Positions 34,678 through 42,719 of a DNA stretch of 64,000 bases are shown here, piece by piece (within the stretch, counting starts at the first letter, position 1; each line of letters begins with the position of its first letter). A program made the translations under genes and the position numbers. Under the pieces are notes generated by a model, which was not told the DNA's origin, made no database searches, and was given only the letters and a program-made list of their open reading frames with translations. The stretch covers positions 1-64,000 of the forward strand of contig NZ_POXP01000003.1 of the NCBI RefSeq assembly GCF_003044935.1, written 5' to 3'. The DNA is from Neisseria subflava. GTDB taxonomy: Bacteria > Pseudomonadota > Gammaproteobacteria > Burkholderiales > Neisseriaceae.

Positions 34678-35508
34678 TTAAAGTAATCGGTGTTTCAGTG
34701 CAGGCAGGCGTGTGCGCACGCTTTGCAGGCGCGCGGTATCCAAATCGGCACAAATCACGCCTTCGCCTTCCGGCAGCGTCGCCAACACATCGCCCCAAGG
34801 GTCGATAATCATACTGTGGCCGAATGTGCGGCGGCTGCTTTCATGCAGTCCGCCTTGTGCCGATGCAATGACGTAGCATTGGTTTTCCACCGCACGGGCG
34901 CGCAGCAGCAATTCCCAATGCGCCTTGCCGGTCGTGTAAGTAAACGCGGCAGGTAGCAGCAAAACATCAAACGGCTGCTGGGCGCGGAAAAACTCAGGAA
35001 AGCGCAAATCGTAGCAGACGCCGGCCGCCAGCGGAACATCGTCCACGCTTAACTTCGGCACATCGCTTCCTGCCAGTATCGTATCGGCTTCAGCGTAGCG
35101 TTCGCCCAAACCGGAAAAGCCGAAAAGGTGCATTTTGTGGTAAAGCCCGATTCGATTGCCGTCGCGGTCATACACCAACATCGTGTTCATCACCTTGCCA
35201 GCGTCTGGGCTTTGAAGCGGAACCGTGCCGCTAAACAATACCACGCCGCATTCCCTTGCCGTTTCGCTTAAGGCCGTCTGAAAACGGGTGTGGCAGGTTT
35301 CGCCAACTCGTCCATCGTCCAAAGGCTCGGCAAATGCTAGCTTGTCCGTATCGTTTTTGCCCATCAGCGGCCAATATTCGGGCAGCAACACCCAATCCGC
35401 CCCTTGTTCGGCAGCCTCGCAGACAAGGCGCTTCATGGTGGAAATATTGGTTTCGGGGTCGGTGGACGACACCATTTGCACAGCGGCGGCGCGTAAAGAG
35501 CGCATCAT
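34678..35508 (-). CDS. Carbon-nitrogen hydrolase (nitrilase superfamily, Nit1-like)
   Basis: A 276-residue cytoplasmic amidase. The catalytic triad is visible: E in LLPEYWP, K in YHKMHLFG, C in GVCYDLRFPEFFRAQ. The motif set and length are those of Nit1/NitFhit-type enzymes, which in bacteria hydrolyse deaminated glutathione as a metabolite-repair reaction; this role is taken from the family. The start at 35508 (or the next codon, 35505) follows AGGAG; the open frame runs upstream to 35640 but overlaps the divergent porin gene fragment. Confidence 0.85.
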   Translation of the reverse strand: MMRSLRAAAVQMVSSTDPETNISTMKRLVCEAAEQGADWVLLPEYWPLMGKNDTDKLAFAEPLDDGRVGETCHTRFQTALSETARECGVVLFSGTVPLQSPDAGKVMNTMLVYDRDGNRIGLYHKMHLFGFSGLGERYAEADTILAGSDVPKLSVDDVPLAAGVCYDLRFPEFFRAQQPFDVLLLPAAFTYTTGKAHWELLLRARAVENQCYVIASAQGGLHESSRRTFGHSMIIDPWGDVLATLPEGEGVICADLDTARLQSVRTRLPALKHRLL

Positions 35509-35602
35509 CAAAACTCCTGTCAGATTTTGCAAGAATTGTAACTTGTTTACGCACAAGGCCGATACAATCGTCACACAATTCCTCTCCAAAAAAGGATAAA
35601 CC

Positions 35603-35902
35603 ATGAACTTGAAACTTCTCCTCACTGCCGCACTTTCCACCGCCGCACTCGCTGCACATGCCGACGTACAGCTTTACGGCAGCATCAAAAGTGGTATCGA
35701 AACCTCGCAAACCCGTTTCGGCGGACAAACATACAGCCGAACTGCCGTTGCCGACCAAGGCAGCCACATCGGCTTGCGCGGCTCGCATCCGATTGGCGGC
35801 GGAACGAATTTTATTTGGGAAGTCGAACAAGATACACCGGTCGGCAAAAGCGGCTCCATCCGCCAAGACTGGCGCGAACGTCGAGACAATTTTGGCCGTT
35901 AA
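35603..35902 (+). pseudogene. Truncated porin gene (5' fragment of a PorB-like porin)
   Basis: Residues 1-20 are a porin-type signal peptide (ALAAHA, then DVQLYGSIKSGIE). The following strands (AVADQGSHIGLRG, NFIWEVEQDT) are those of the first part of a neisserial trimeric porin. The frame stops after 99 residues, whereas a porin needs about 330, and no barrel remainder follows; a terminator stands 20 bases on. It still has a good ribosome site (AAAGGATAAACC), so a short secreted peptide could be made. Best read as a decayed gene or a silent fragment. Confidence 0.75.
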
Positions 35903-35921
35903 AGGAAAGATTGGATAGTAA

Positions 35922-35958
35922 AGGCCGTCTGAAAGACTTTCAGACGGCCTGTGTTTTT
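35922..35958 (+). terminator. Inverted uptake-sequence terminator after porin fragment
   Basis: AGGCCGTCTGAAAG and CTTTCAGACGGCCT with one unpaired base, then TGTGTTTTT. Confidence 0.8.
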
Positions 35959-36204
35959 ATAGTGAGGTCGATTAATTTAAAGAATACACTTAAAAGGAGG
36001 TAATCAATAATATCTTAATATTTTCAAAATTTAACGGTTTTGTATAACTTATTGATTAAGTGGGAGATTAATAAGATATTGGTTGATTGATTAAAAAATC
36101 AGCATTGTCTTTGCTTGAAAATTAATAAATTATCGAGTAAGGTTAAATGCAAGCGGTTTTATCCGTGAGTTAAATACTAATCAATAAGATAGGATGGTAT
36201 AACC
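35959..36204. other. Leader region of csbD
   Basis: AT-rich. It contains AAAAGGAGG at 35991-35999, a perfect ribosome-binding sequence that is followed by no start codon, and a stretch near 35957 recalling the end of a Correia element (TATAGTG). A promoter for csbD should lie in the last 120 bases. No gene seen. Confidence 0.35.
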
Positions 36205-36399
36205 ATGAATGAAGATATTATCAAAGGAAAATGGGAGCAACTCAAAGGTAAAGCCAAAGAAAAATGGGGTGAGCTGACAAACGATGATTTAGAAATCATC
36301 GAAGGCAAGCGCGATCAGTTGGCTGGTAAGCTCCAAGAGCGTTACGGTCGCACTAAAGATGAAGTTGAAAAAGAAATTAATGATTGGTTGAACAACTAA
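36205..36399 (+). CDS. CsbD-family stress protein
   Basis: A 64-residue, highly charged helical protein with the family pattern [24 protein letters not shown] and [14 protein letters not shown]. CsbD/YjbJ proteins are abundant under osmotic and stationary-phase stress; their function is unknown. An ATAGGATGGTATAACC ribosome region precedes the ATG. Paired with the DUF1328 membrane peptide downstream, which often accompanies it. Confidence 0.9.
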   Translation: MNEDIIKGKWEQLKGKAKEKWGELTNDDLEIIEGKRDQLAGKLQERYGRTKDEVEKEINDWLNN

Positions 36400-36418
36400 G
36401 ACCGTTGAATTTCACAAT

Positions 36419-36448
36419 AAACGGTCGTCTCTCCCTCGACCGTTTTTA
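36419..36448 (+). terminator. Hairpin between csbD and the DUF1328 gene
   Basis: AAACGGTCG pairs with CGACCGTTT around nine bases and is followed by T residues. It likely ends most csbD transcripts and lets part pass into the downstream gene. Confidence 0.75.
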
Positions 36449-36471
36449 TATTAAACCGAAAGGAAAAAATC

Positions 36472-36630
36472 ATGCTTCATTATTCGATCGTTTTCTTTAT
36501 AATCGCTATTATTGCAGCTGTATTAGGTTTCGGTGGTATTGCAGGTAGTGCGGCAGGCATAGCCAAAATTTTATTTGCCGGTTTCTTGATCTTGTCGGTG
36601 ATATCACTGATTTTTGGCAGGAAGAAATAA
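36472..36630 (+). CDS. DUF1328 small membrane protein (YtjA-like)
   Basis: A 52-residue protein, nearly all hydrophobic: two membrane helices with a glycine-rich turn ([23 protein letters not shown] is the family hallmark, split over two helices) and a GRKK tail. The ATG follows AAAGGAAAAAATC. Family members sit in stress regulons next to CsbD proteins; function unknown. Confidence 0.88.
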   Translation: MLHYSIVFFIIAIIAAVLGFGGIAGSAAGIAKILFAGFLILSVISLIFGRKK

Positions 36631-36676
36631 TACTTGCAAACCAATAAGGTTGTATCAAGCCACTATTCCGTCAAAT

Positions 36677-36722
36677 AGGCCGTCTGAAAAATCAGGATAA
36701 CTGGTTTTCAGACGGCCTTTGT
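36677..36722 (+). terminator. Inverted uptake-sequence terminator
   Basis: AGGCCGTCTGAAAA and TTTTCAGACGGCCT, 14-base loop, T residues; it closes the csbD unit and precedes avtA. Confidence 0.7.
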
Positions 36723-36771
36723 TCTTATAATAGCGGTTTATTGTTTTCACGCACCCAGCAACGGAGTTTCC

Positions 36772-38064
36772 ATGCAGTTTTCAGCATTCGGCGAAAAATT
36801 CACACAACACAGCGGTATTTTGCAGTTGATGGACGATTTGGGCGACGCGCTCAAAAGCGACAAGCCCGTCAATATGCTCGGCGGCGGCAATCCGGCGCGG
36901 ATCGCCGAAGTCAATGCGGTGTTCGCCGATGTGTTTTCCAAGTTGGCGGCGGAACACGCTGTTGAGAATATCGGCAATTATTCCAATCCGCAGGGCGATG
37001 CGGCGCTGATTGCGGCTTTGACTGAGTTTCTCAACCGCGAATACGGCTGGAACCTGACGGCAGACAATATCGCGCTGACCAATGGTTCGCAAAACGCGTT
37101 TTTCTATTTGTTTAACCTATTTGGCGGCAAATTCAATCTTTCAGACGGCCAAACGGCTGAGAAAGCCATTTTGTTGCCGCTTGCGCCTGAATATATCGGT
37201 TATGCCGACGTGCATGTCGAGGGGCAGCATTTTATTTCGGTAAAACCGAAAATTGAAAATGTCGAACACGAAGGCGAAGCGGGATTTTTCAAATACCGCG
37301 TGGACTTTGACGCGCTGGAGAGCCTGCCTGAATTGAAAGAGGGCAAAATCGGCGCGATTTGCTGTTCGCGCCCGACCAACCCGACCGGCAATGTGTTGAC
37401 CGACGGCGAGATGGCGCGTTTGGATGCGTTGGCGCAGGAGCACGGGATTCCGCTGATTATCGACAACGCTTACGGAATGCCGTTCCCGAATATTATTTAC
37501 AGCGATGTGACGCTCAACTGGCACGAAAACATCATCCTCTGCTTCAGCCTTTCTAAAATCGGCCTGCCCGGCGTGCGTACCGGCATTATTGTCGCCGCGC
37601 CGGAAGTGGTCAAAGCCGTCAGCAGTTTGAATGCGATTGTGAACCTGTCGCCAACCCGTTTTGGCGCGGCGATTGCGGCTCCGCTGTTAAACGACGGCCG
37701 TCTGAAACAGTTGGCCGACCAAGTGATTCAGCCGTTTTACCGTCGGCAGGCGCAAACGGCGGTTTCCCTGCTCAAACGCGAATTGGGCGCGTATCCGTTG
37801 AAAATCCACAAGCCTGAAGGTGCGATTTTCTTGTGGCTTTGGTTTGAAAACCTGCCCGTTTCGTCGCAAACTTTGTACGAAATGCTCAAGGCTGAAGGTA
37901 CGCTGATTATTCCGGGCGAGCATTTCTTTGTCGGTATTGATAGGCAAGACTATCCGCACGCACACGAGTGCATCCGCATGAGCATTGCGCAGGACGTGGA
38001 AACGCTGGAAAAAGGAATTGCCGCGATCGGTCGTGTGGTGCGCGGTTTGTACGATAAAAAATAA
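36772..38064 (+). CDS. avtA: Valine-pyruvate aminotransferase
   Basis: PLP enzyme of aminotransferase class I that makes valine (or alanine) from 2-oxoisovalerate and alanine. 430 residues, as in E. coli AvtA. Seen: MLGGGNPARI near the start, NYSNPQGDAALI, the pyrimidine-like NPTGNVLTDGE, IIDNAYGMPFPNI (aspartate to the PLP nitrogen), the PLP lysine in SLSKIGLPGVRTG, and the C-terminal arginine region ECIRMS. Two uptake sequences are read in frame (LSDGQ, GRLKQ). It is a single-gene unit. Confidence 0.93.
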   Translation: MQFSAFGEKFTQHSGILQLMDDLGDALKSDKPVNMLGGGNPARIAEVNAVFADVFSKLAAEHAVENIGNYSNPQGDAALIAALTEFLNREYGWNLTADNIALTNGSQNAFFYLFNLFGGKFNLSDGQTAEKAILLPLAPEYIGYADVHVEGQHFISVKPKIENVEHEGEAGFFKYRVDFDALESLPELKEGKIGAICCSRPTNPTGNVLTDGEMARLDALAQEHGIPLIIDNAYGMPFPNIIYSDVTLNWHENIILCFSLSKIGLPGVRTGIIVAAPEVVKAVSSLNAIVNLSPTRFGAAIAAPLLNDGRLKQLADQVIQPFYRRQAQTAVSLLKRELGAYPLKIHKPEGAIFLWLWFENLPVSSQTLYEMLKAEGTLIIPGEHFFVGIDRQDYPHAHECIRMSIAQDVETLEKGIAAIGRVVRGLYDKK

Positions 38065-38079
38065 ACGCTTTGAATAGGC

Positions 38080-38125
38080 AAAGGCCGTCTGAAACGTGGG
38101 TAATCGGGTTTCAGACGGCCTTTTT
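38080..38125. terminator. Bidirectional uptake-sequence terminator
   Basis: AAAGGCCGTCTGAAAC pairs with GTTTCAGACGGCCTTT between the convergent avtA and fet ATPase genes, with a T run on the plus strand. Confidence 0.8.
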
Positions 38126-38132
38126 GTCGGAT

Positions 38133-38891
38133 TTAGATATGGTGGATAACCAGTTTTTTGCCTTCGTAATCGAGGACGTTGACGTCCATATCGAATAGGG
38201 TTTTGATGTTTTCAGCGGTGAAAATATCGTTGGGCTTGCCCTGCATGGCGACTTGGCCGTTTTTCATGGCGACGACGTAATCGGCATAGGCGGCGGCCTG
38301 GTTGATGTCGTGCAGGACGACGACGGTGGTGCGTTTGTGTTCGTCGGTCAGTCGGCGCAGGATTTGCATGAGGGAGCGGGCATGATACATGTCGAGGTTG
38401 TTCAGCGGTTCGTCGAGTAAAACGTAGTCGGTGCGCTGACAGAACACCATGGCAATCATGGCGCGTTGGCGTTGGCCGCCGGAAAGCTCGGTCAGGTAGC
38501 GGTCGGCGAAGTCTTGCAGGTGGAACTCAGCAAGCGCTTCTTCGACGATGGTTTTGTCGTTTTCAGACGGCCTGCCTTGATGGTAGGGATAGCGGCCGAA
38601 CATGAGCAGGTCGCGCACGGTAATGCGGCTCATGATGCTGTTTTCTTGGGTGAGGATGGAAAGCGTGCGGGCGAGTTCGGCGGTGGGGGTAGTTTTGATG
38701 TCTTTGCCTGCGTAGCTGATGTCGCCGTGTACCAAGGGCTGCAGGCGCGCCATAAAGGAGAGGAGGGTGGACTTGCCTGCGCCGTTCGGACCGATTAGCG
38801 CGGTAATGCCGCCTTCGGGAATGTCGAGGCTGACGTCGTTGAGGATGGGGTTGCTGCCGATGGTGTGGCTGACGTTGCGGATGGTAATCAT
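38133..38891 (-). CDS. fetE: Iron-siderophore ABC transporter ATP-binding protein
   Basis: 252-residue ATPase of the FecE/FepC group that drives siderophore import. Walker A GPNGAGKST (residues 34-42), Q loop LTQEN, signature LSGGQRQR, Walker B YVLLDEPLNNLD and H-loop VVLHDINQA are intact. It belongs with fetB, fetC and fetD at 41748-44872, from which it is separated by two genes. The symbol follows the gonococcal order of the fet genes and is tentative. Confidence 0.87.
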   Translation of the reverse strand: MITIRNVSHTIGSNPILNDVSLDIPEGGITALIGPNGAGKSTLLSFMARLQPLVHGDISYAGKDIKTTPTAELARTLSILTQENSIMSRITVRDLLMFGRYPYHQGRPSENDKTIVEEALAEFHLQDFADRYLTELSGGQRQRAMIAMVFCQRTDYVLLDEPLNNLDMYHARSLMQILRRLTDEHKRTTVVVLHDINQAAAYADYVVAMKNGQVAMQGKPNDIFTAENIKTLFDMDVNVLDYEGKKLVIHHI

Positions 38892-38918
38892 AGGCGGGTC
38901 CGAAAATGGGAAATTGGG

Positions 38919-38955
38919 GTTTCAGACGGCCTTGAGTTTTAAGGCCGTCTGAAAC
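38919..38955. terminator. Inverted uptake pair between the FmdE-like gene and fetE
   Basis: GTTTCAGACGGCCTT and AAGGCCGTCTGAAAC with a seven-base loop, outward-facing copies; lies in the gap of the two minus-strand genes. Confidence 0.6.
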
Positions 38956-38972
38956 TTATTGATTATGACGTT

Positions 38973-39599
38973 TTAGATTTCGTTGACGGTGACAAATTCG
39001 GGATTGTCGGCTTGGTCAATCAGGAAGGCGCGGACGCGTTCTTGCCAAAGCTCGCCGAATTGTTTGAGTTCGTCGGCACTTGCGCTGCCGCTGACGGCTT
39101 TGGGCATGATGTCGCGCATTTGCGGCGCAAAGGGTTGAAGCGCGGCGTTGAGGCTGACGGCAACGGTTTTGCCGGTATCGCGGCGGCGGAGCGCGAGTGT
39201 GCCGTTGATTTCGCCTGCACCAAAGGACAATAAATGGCGGCGGGCAAAGCGTCCGGCCGGGCCTACGCCGCCAAAGCCGGTTTCGGGTGCCGCGCCGGTA
39301 AGGAGTTGGACGACGGAAGCGGTAACACCGGTCGTGCCTTCGTCACGCTCGCCCTGCATAAAGGCTTCGATGTCGCCGCGCTGCGGCAGCTCTTCGCCGT
39401 AAAGGGCTTTCAGGCCTTTGACCACCATCAGGTAGGCACCGGCGACGGTCGGGCAGGAGTGGCCGCACAGGCGCACGGCATCGGCGTAGTGGTAAGTGAG
39501 GATGCCGTTTTCGGCCGCGCCGAGGAAGTCGGCCAATGCGTCTTGGACGGTAATGGTCGGGGCATTATCGAAGAATGAAGGGAGGCGTTCTTGTGTCAT
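38973..39599 (-). CDS. FmdE-like protein in the fet cluster
   Basis: A 208-residue soluble protein with the CGHSCPTVAGAYLMVVKGL signature of the FmdE family, named for a subunit of formylmethanofuran dehydrogenase but mostly of unknown role in bacteria; the Cys/His set looks able to bind a metal. No signal peptide. A homologous gene is, as far as I recall, also found next to the siderophore ATPase in pathogenic Neisseria, so a part in releasing or handling the imported iron is possible; this is inference only. Confidence 0.7.
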   Translation of the reverse strand: MTQERLPSFFDNAPTITVQDALADFLGAAENGILTYHYADAVRLCGHSCPTVAGAYLMVVKGLKALYGEELPQRGDIEAFMQGERDEGTTGVTASVVQLLTGAAPETGFGGVGPAGRFARRHLLSFGAGEINGTLALRRRDTGKTVAVSLNAALQPFAPQMRDIMPKAVSGSASADELKQFGELWQERVRAFLIDQADNPEFVTVNEI

Positions 39600-39624
39600 G
39601 AGGGTTGTCCTTTATGGGTTTGCT

Positions 39625-39653
39625 AAGGCCGTCTGAAGGTTTCAGACGGCCTG
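39625..39653. terminator. Inverted uptake-sequence terminator
   Basis: AGGCCGTCTGAA and TTCAGACGGCCT separated by three bases, between the FmdE-like gene and the acyltransferase gene. Confidence 0.65.
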
Positions 39654-39739
39654 AAACCTTTGCGGCATACTGTTTGCTGCGCTTTGAGCGGCATTTGCAT
39701 TCAGTATTGCGGCAAAGGTTTCGGACTGAAACTGCGGTG

Positions 39740-41605
39740 TTATTTTAGGAGTATTTTTTTGTCCTGTATAAATTTTTCCGCCAGTTTTGTCACACCGTGG
39801 GTGTTGAGGTGGTTGGTGTCAAAATATATCGGCAAGCCGTCTATGGTTTTGTCTGCCGGAATCGGACCCATAATGTTGACCCAATGCACGGCAGGCCGCT
39901 GTTTGACGATGTTTTCTATGGTTTTGTCGGCTTCGGCGGAGCGGGCAATTTCCGCTTTTTTATGCTCGGAAACGTATTGCATATCGATGCCGAGACGCTG
40001 TTTCAGGTAGTAATGGCGCAGGGGCAGTTGCGCGTTCATCGGCGTGTCGGCAAAGACGTAAACCTGTTTGCCCTGTTGGATCAGGGTATCGAGCATTTTG
40101 CCGAAATGCTCCGTAAAACCGGGCTTGTCGGTATGCAGGAACCAACGTTGCGAGATAAAGACCACCGGATAGTTTTCGACCTTTTGTGCGATAAAGCGGT
40201 TGTAAGGGTTGCAGCGGTTGGCACGGCGGTCGCTTTGCGGCAGAAGGAAGCCGAAGGCAACGCCGCAGCTGTTGGACGAAATAACATCGGCGGCAAAGCC
40301 TTCCTGTTTGCCCACCATATCGATAAAGGGCGTCAGGTGGGCGGCGTGGGAGTCACCCATCAGCAGGACTTTGCTGCTTTGATTTTCCGCGCCGACAGAG
40401 CAGTCGGTTTTGGTCAAGGTATCCGCGCAGATTTTACTTTCGTCAACCGTATATAGGTTTGCCTCGTATGCGGCCGGTTTGGCAGTCAGCAGGTAGCCGG
40501 CGGCAGGAATCAGCAGGGCGAAATAGGCGGCGATTACCCCGATGAATTTCTTGGTGGTGAAATTCTTTATCCGTCGCGCTGGTGTTTCGACAAAGTAATA
40601 GGACAAAACGGACAAGCCGGACATCAGTACGACGGCCAATACAATCGCGGACATCGGCAAAGCGTTGTCCATGTAAACATAGCGCATGACGGCCAAGACC
40701 ACCCAATGCCACAGATACAGCGAATAGGAAATCAAACCAATAAACACAACAGGCTTGAGGCTCAACAGTTTGGCGGTATTGAAGCCGTTTTGCGTTTGCA
40801 GGGTTTTGCCCGAGTAAATCAAGCCGCCAACCGCCGTACAGCACAGCAGCCGTTCGATATTGCCTTCGCCGGGCAATACGCCGTAAGGAAGCAGCAGCAT
40901 GGCGGCAATCACCGCCATCATCATCCAGCCGACCAAAGACGTGCTGAAGCGGTCGTTGTTTTGAGAGGGCGGAATAAAGGCAAAAAGTGCGCCGATCAGC
41001 AGCTCATATGCGCGCACATAAGGCAGGAAATAAGGGTCCATGCCGAAGGTGGGCAAAAAGACGGACAACAGGCTCAATACAATCAGCAAAAGGATGAATT
41101 GGCGGATGTTGCGCCCTTTGCTGAATCGGAAAAAAGCAGTCAGCAAAACTGGAAAAACAAAGTAAAACTGCTCTTCCAGAGATAAAGACCAAATGTGTTG
41201 CAAAGGTTTTTCCGCCGCATCGGCATCGAAATAGCCGCCGCGCCGTGCAAAAAACAGGTTGGCCGAAAACAGCAACGCAAACGCTGCGGATTTGACGTAT
41301 TGGCGCAGGTCAAACGACAAGAAAAAGATTGCGGCGGCCACGCTCGTACACAGCAATACGCAGGAAAAAACAGGCAAAATACGCTTCGCGCGGCGTTTGT
41401 AAAACTCTAAAAACGAAAAACTGCCGTTTTGCATTTCGCGGCTGATGATGGTGGTGATCAGATAGCCGGACAAAACGAAAAACATATCCACACCGAGAAA
41501 ACCACCGGGCAGCCAAGCGGCATCAATGTGGAAAATAATGACAGCCAAGACTGCCAACGCCCGTATGCCGTCCAAGTCGGGACGGTATTTTAATGTCGTG
41601 CTCAT
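39740..41605 (-). CDS. Membrane O-acyltransferase with SGNH domain (OafA/PglI-like)
   Basis: 621 residues. The first ~375 form an acyltransferase-3 membrane domain of about ten segments (RPDLDGIRALAVLAVIIFHIDA with the catalytic His, GGFLGVDMFFVLSGYLIT, RRAKRILPV, HIWSLSLEEQFYFVFP). The last ~210 form a periplasmic SGNH esterase-like domain (LLMGDSHAAHL, then DTNHLN with the Asp-His pair). Such two-domain proteins transfer acetyl groups to surface sugars: lipopolysaccharide, protein-linked glycans or peptidoglycan. The acceptor cannot be told. It interrupts the fet genes in the same direction, and its start is isolated by a 140-base AT-rich gap. Confidence 0.88.
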   Translation of the reverse strand: MSTTLKYRPDLDGIRALAVLAVIIFHIDAAWLPGGFLGVDMFFVLSGYLITTIISREMQNGSFSFLEFYKRRAKRILPVFSCVLLCTSVAAAIFFLSFDLRQYVKSAAFALLFSANLFFARRGGYFDADAAEKPLQHIWSLSLEEQFYFVFPVLLTAFFRFSKGRNIRQFILLLIVLSLLSVFLPTFGMDPYFLPYVRAYELLIGALFAFIPPSQNNDRFSTSLVGWMMMAVIAAMLLLPYGVLPGEGNIERLLCCTAVGGLIYSGKTLQTQNGFNTAKLLSLKPVVFIGLISYSLYLWHWVVLAVMRYVYMDNALPMSAIVLAVVLMSGLSVLSYYFVETPARRIKNFTTKKFIGVIAAYFALLIPAAGYLLTAKPAAYEANLYTVDESKICADTLTKTDCSVGAENQSSKVLLMGDSHAAHLTPFIDMVGKQEGFAADVISSNSCGVAFGFLLPQSDRRANRCNPYNRFIAQKVENYPVVFISQRWFLHTDKPGFTEHFGKMLDTLIQQGKQVYVFADTPMNAQLPLRHYYLKQRLGIDMQYVSEHKKAEIARSAEADKTIENIVKQRPAVHWVNIMGPIPADKTIDGLPIYFDTNHLNTHGVTKLAEKFIQDKKILLK

Positions 41606-41747
41606 TTTTTGTAATTTTAGTAAATCCAGTAATGTTTACTATGAGTACATGTCAGAAATTTAGTTTCATTTCAAGGATTAAATATTTTGAAAACATGGAT
41701 TTCAGACGGCCTGAATTTATTTTTGCGAGCGTATGGGCACGTTTAAT

Positions 41748-42719
41748 TTATTTCTTTTTCAACACCAAATATAAAAATACCAATCCACCTGCAAATTCGA
41801 CGACCACGCTCAATACGGCCTGCATGCCGAGGAAGTGTTCGAAGATGGTTTGCCCGCCGACCAATAGGATGCCGCCGACACAAAAAGTCATGGGCAGGCG
41901 GACGGAATGTTTGACCGACGGAGAAAAATGGTTGGCCAGCGCGGCAACCAGCAGGCCGAAAAAGCTTACCGGGCCGACAACGGCGGTCGCAGTCGCAACC
42001 AGCGCGGCGATCCAGAGCAACAACCATAAGGTATTGCGCGTGTAGTTGATGCCCAAATTGATGGCTTGATTGCGGCCTAGCAGGTAAACATCGAGGCGGT
42101 GGCGTTCTCGCCAGATCACGACGGCGCTGATGAGCAACACGATTGCGCCGATACCCAACAATTCCGAGTGGACGGTATTGAAGGTGGCAAACATATTCGC
42201 CTGCGCGGCGGTAAATTCTTCGGGGTCAATCATGCGCGAAAGCAGCGATGACAGGCTGCGGAACAAAATCCCGAAAATCACGCCGATTAAAATCATGCGC
42301 GACAAATCGCGTCCGCCCTGTTTGATGAGCGTATAGAACAGCAGCAGCGAGCCGCCCATCATGACGACCAGTTCAAAGCCGAATTTGCCTGTCAACGGCA
42401 GGGAAGCATAGCCCACGCCGCCGAGCGTAAACACCAGCAAGGTCTGTAAAAACACATACAGCGAATCGAAACCCAAAATCGAAGGGGTCAGAATCGGATT
42501 ATTGGTCAGCGTTTGGAAGAGTTGCGTGGACACGCCGACCGCATAGGCGACCATCAGCAGCGCGGCAAGCTTGGTCAAACGCAGGTGCAAGACAAAGTCC
42601 CAATCGCCTTTGACGTTGAGCGTCATAAACAGGACGCAGGAAACCAGCAACAGTGCAAAGGCGACCCACAACGGACGACTGCTTCCTGCCATAAAACCGA
42701 TATTTTTTTCAGACGGCAT
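41748..42719 (-). CDS. fetD: Iron-siderophore ABC transporter permease (FecCD family)
   Basis: 323-residue inner membrane permease with about nine hydrophobic segments and the FecCD hallmarks (PILTPSILGFDSLYVFLQT, LGINYTRNTLWLL, and the coupling-helix region ATAVVGPVSFFGLLVAALANH). It overlaps the end of fetC by 11 bases, so the two permease halves are coupled. An AT-dialect uptake sequence occurs at its start (TTCAGACGGCAT at 42708-42719). It works with fetB, fetC and the ATPase at 38133. Confidence 0.88.
   Translation of the reverse strand: MPSEKNIGFMAGSSRPLWVAFALLLVSCVLFMTLNVKGDWDFVLHLRLTKLAALLMVAYAVGVSTQLFQTLTNNPILTPSILGFDSLYVFLQTLLVFTLGGVGYASLPLTGKFGFELVVMMGGSLLLFYTLIKQGGRDLSRMILIGVIFGILFRSLSSLLSRMIDPEEFTAAQANMFATFNTVHSELLGIGAIVLLISAVVIWRERHRLDVYLLGRNQAINLGINYTRNTLWLLLWIAALVATATAVVGPVSFFGLLVAALANHFSPSVKHSVRLPMTFCVGGILLVGGQTIFEHFLGMQAVLSVVVEFAGGLVFLYLVLKKK

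Noticed and set aside
35956-35990. Possible Correia element end (TATAGTG...)
   Set aside because: Only about ten bases resemble the element end; no second end or integration duplication found.
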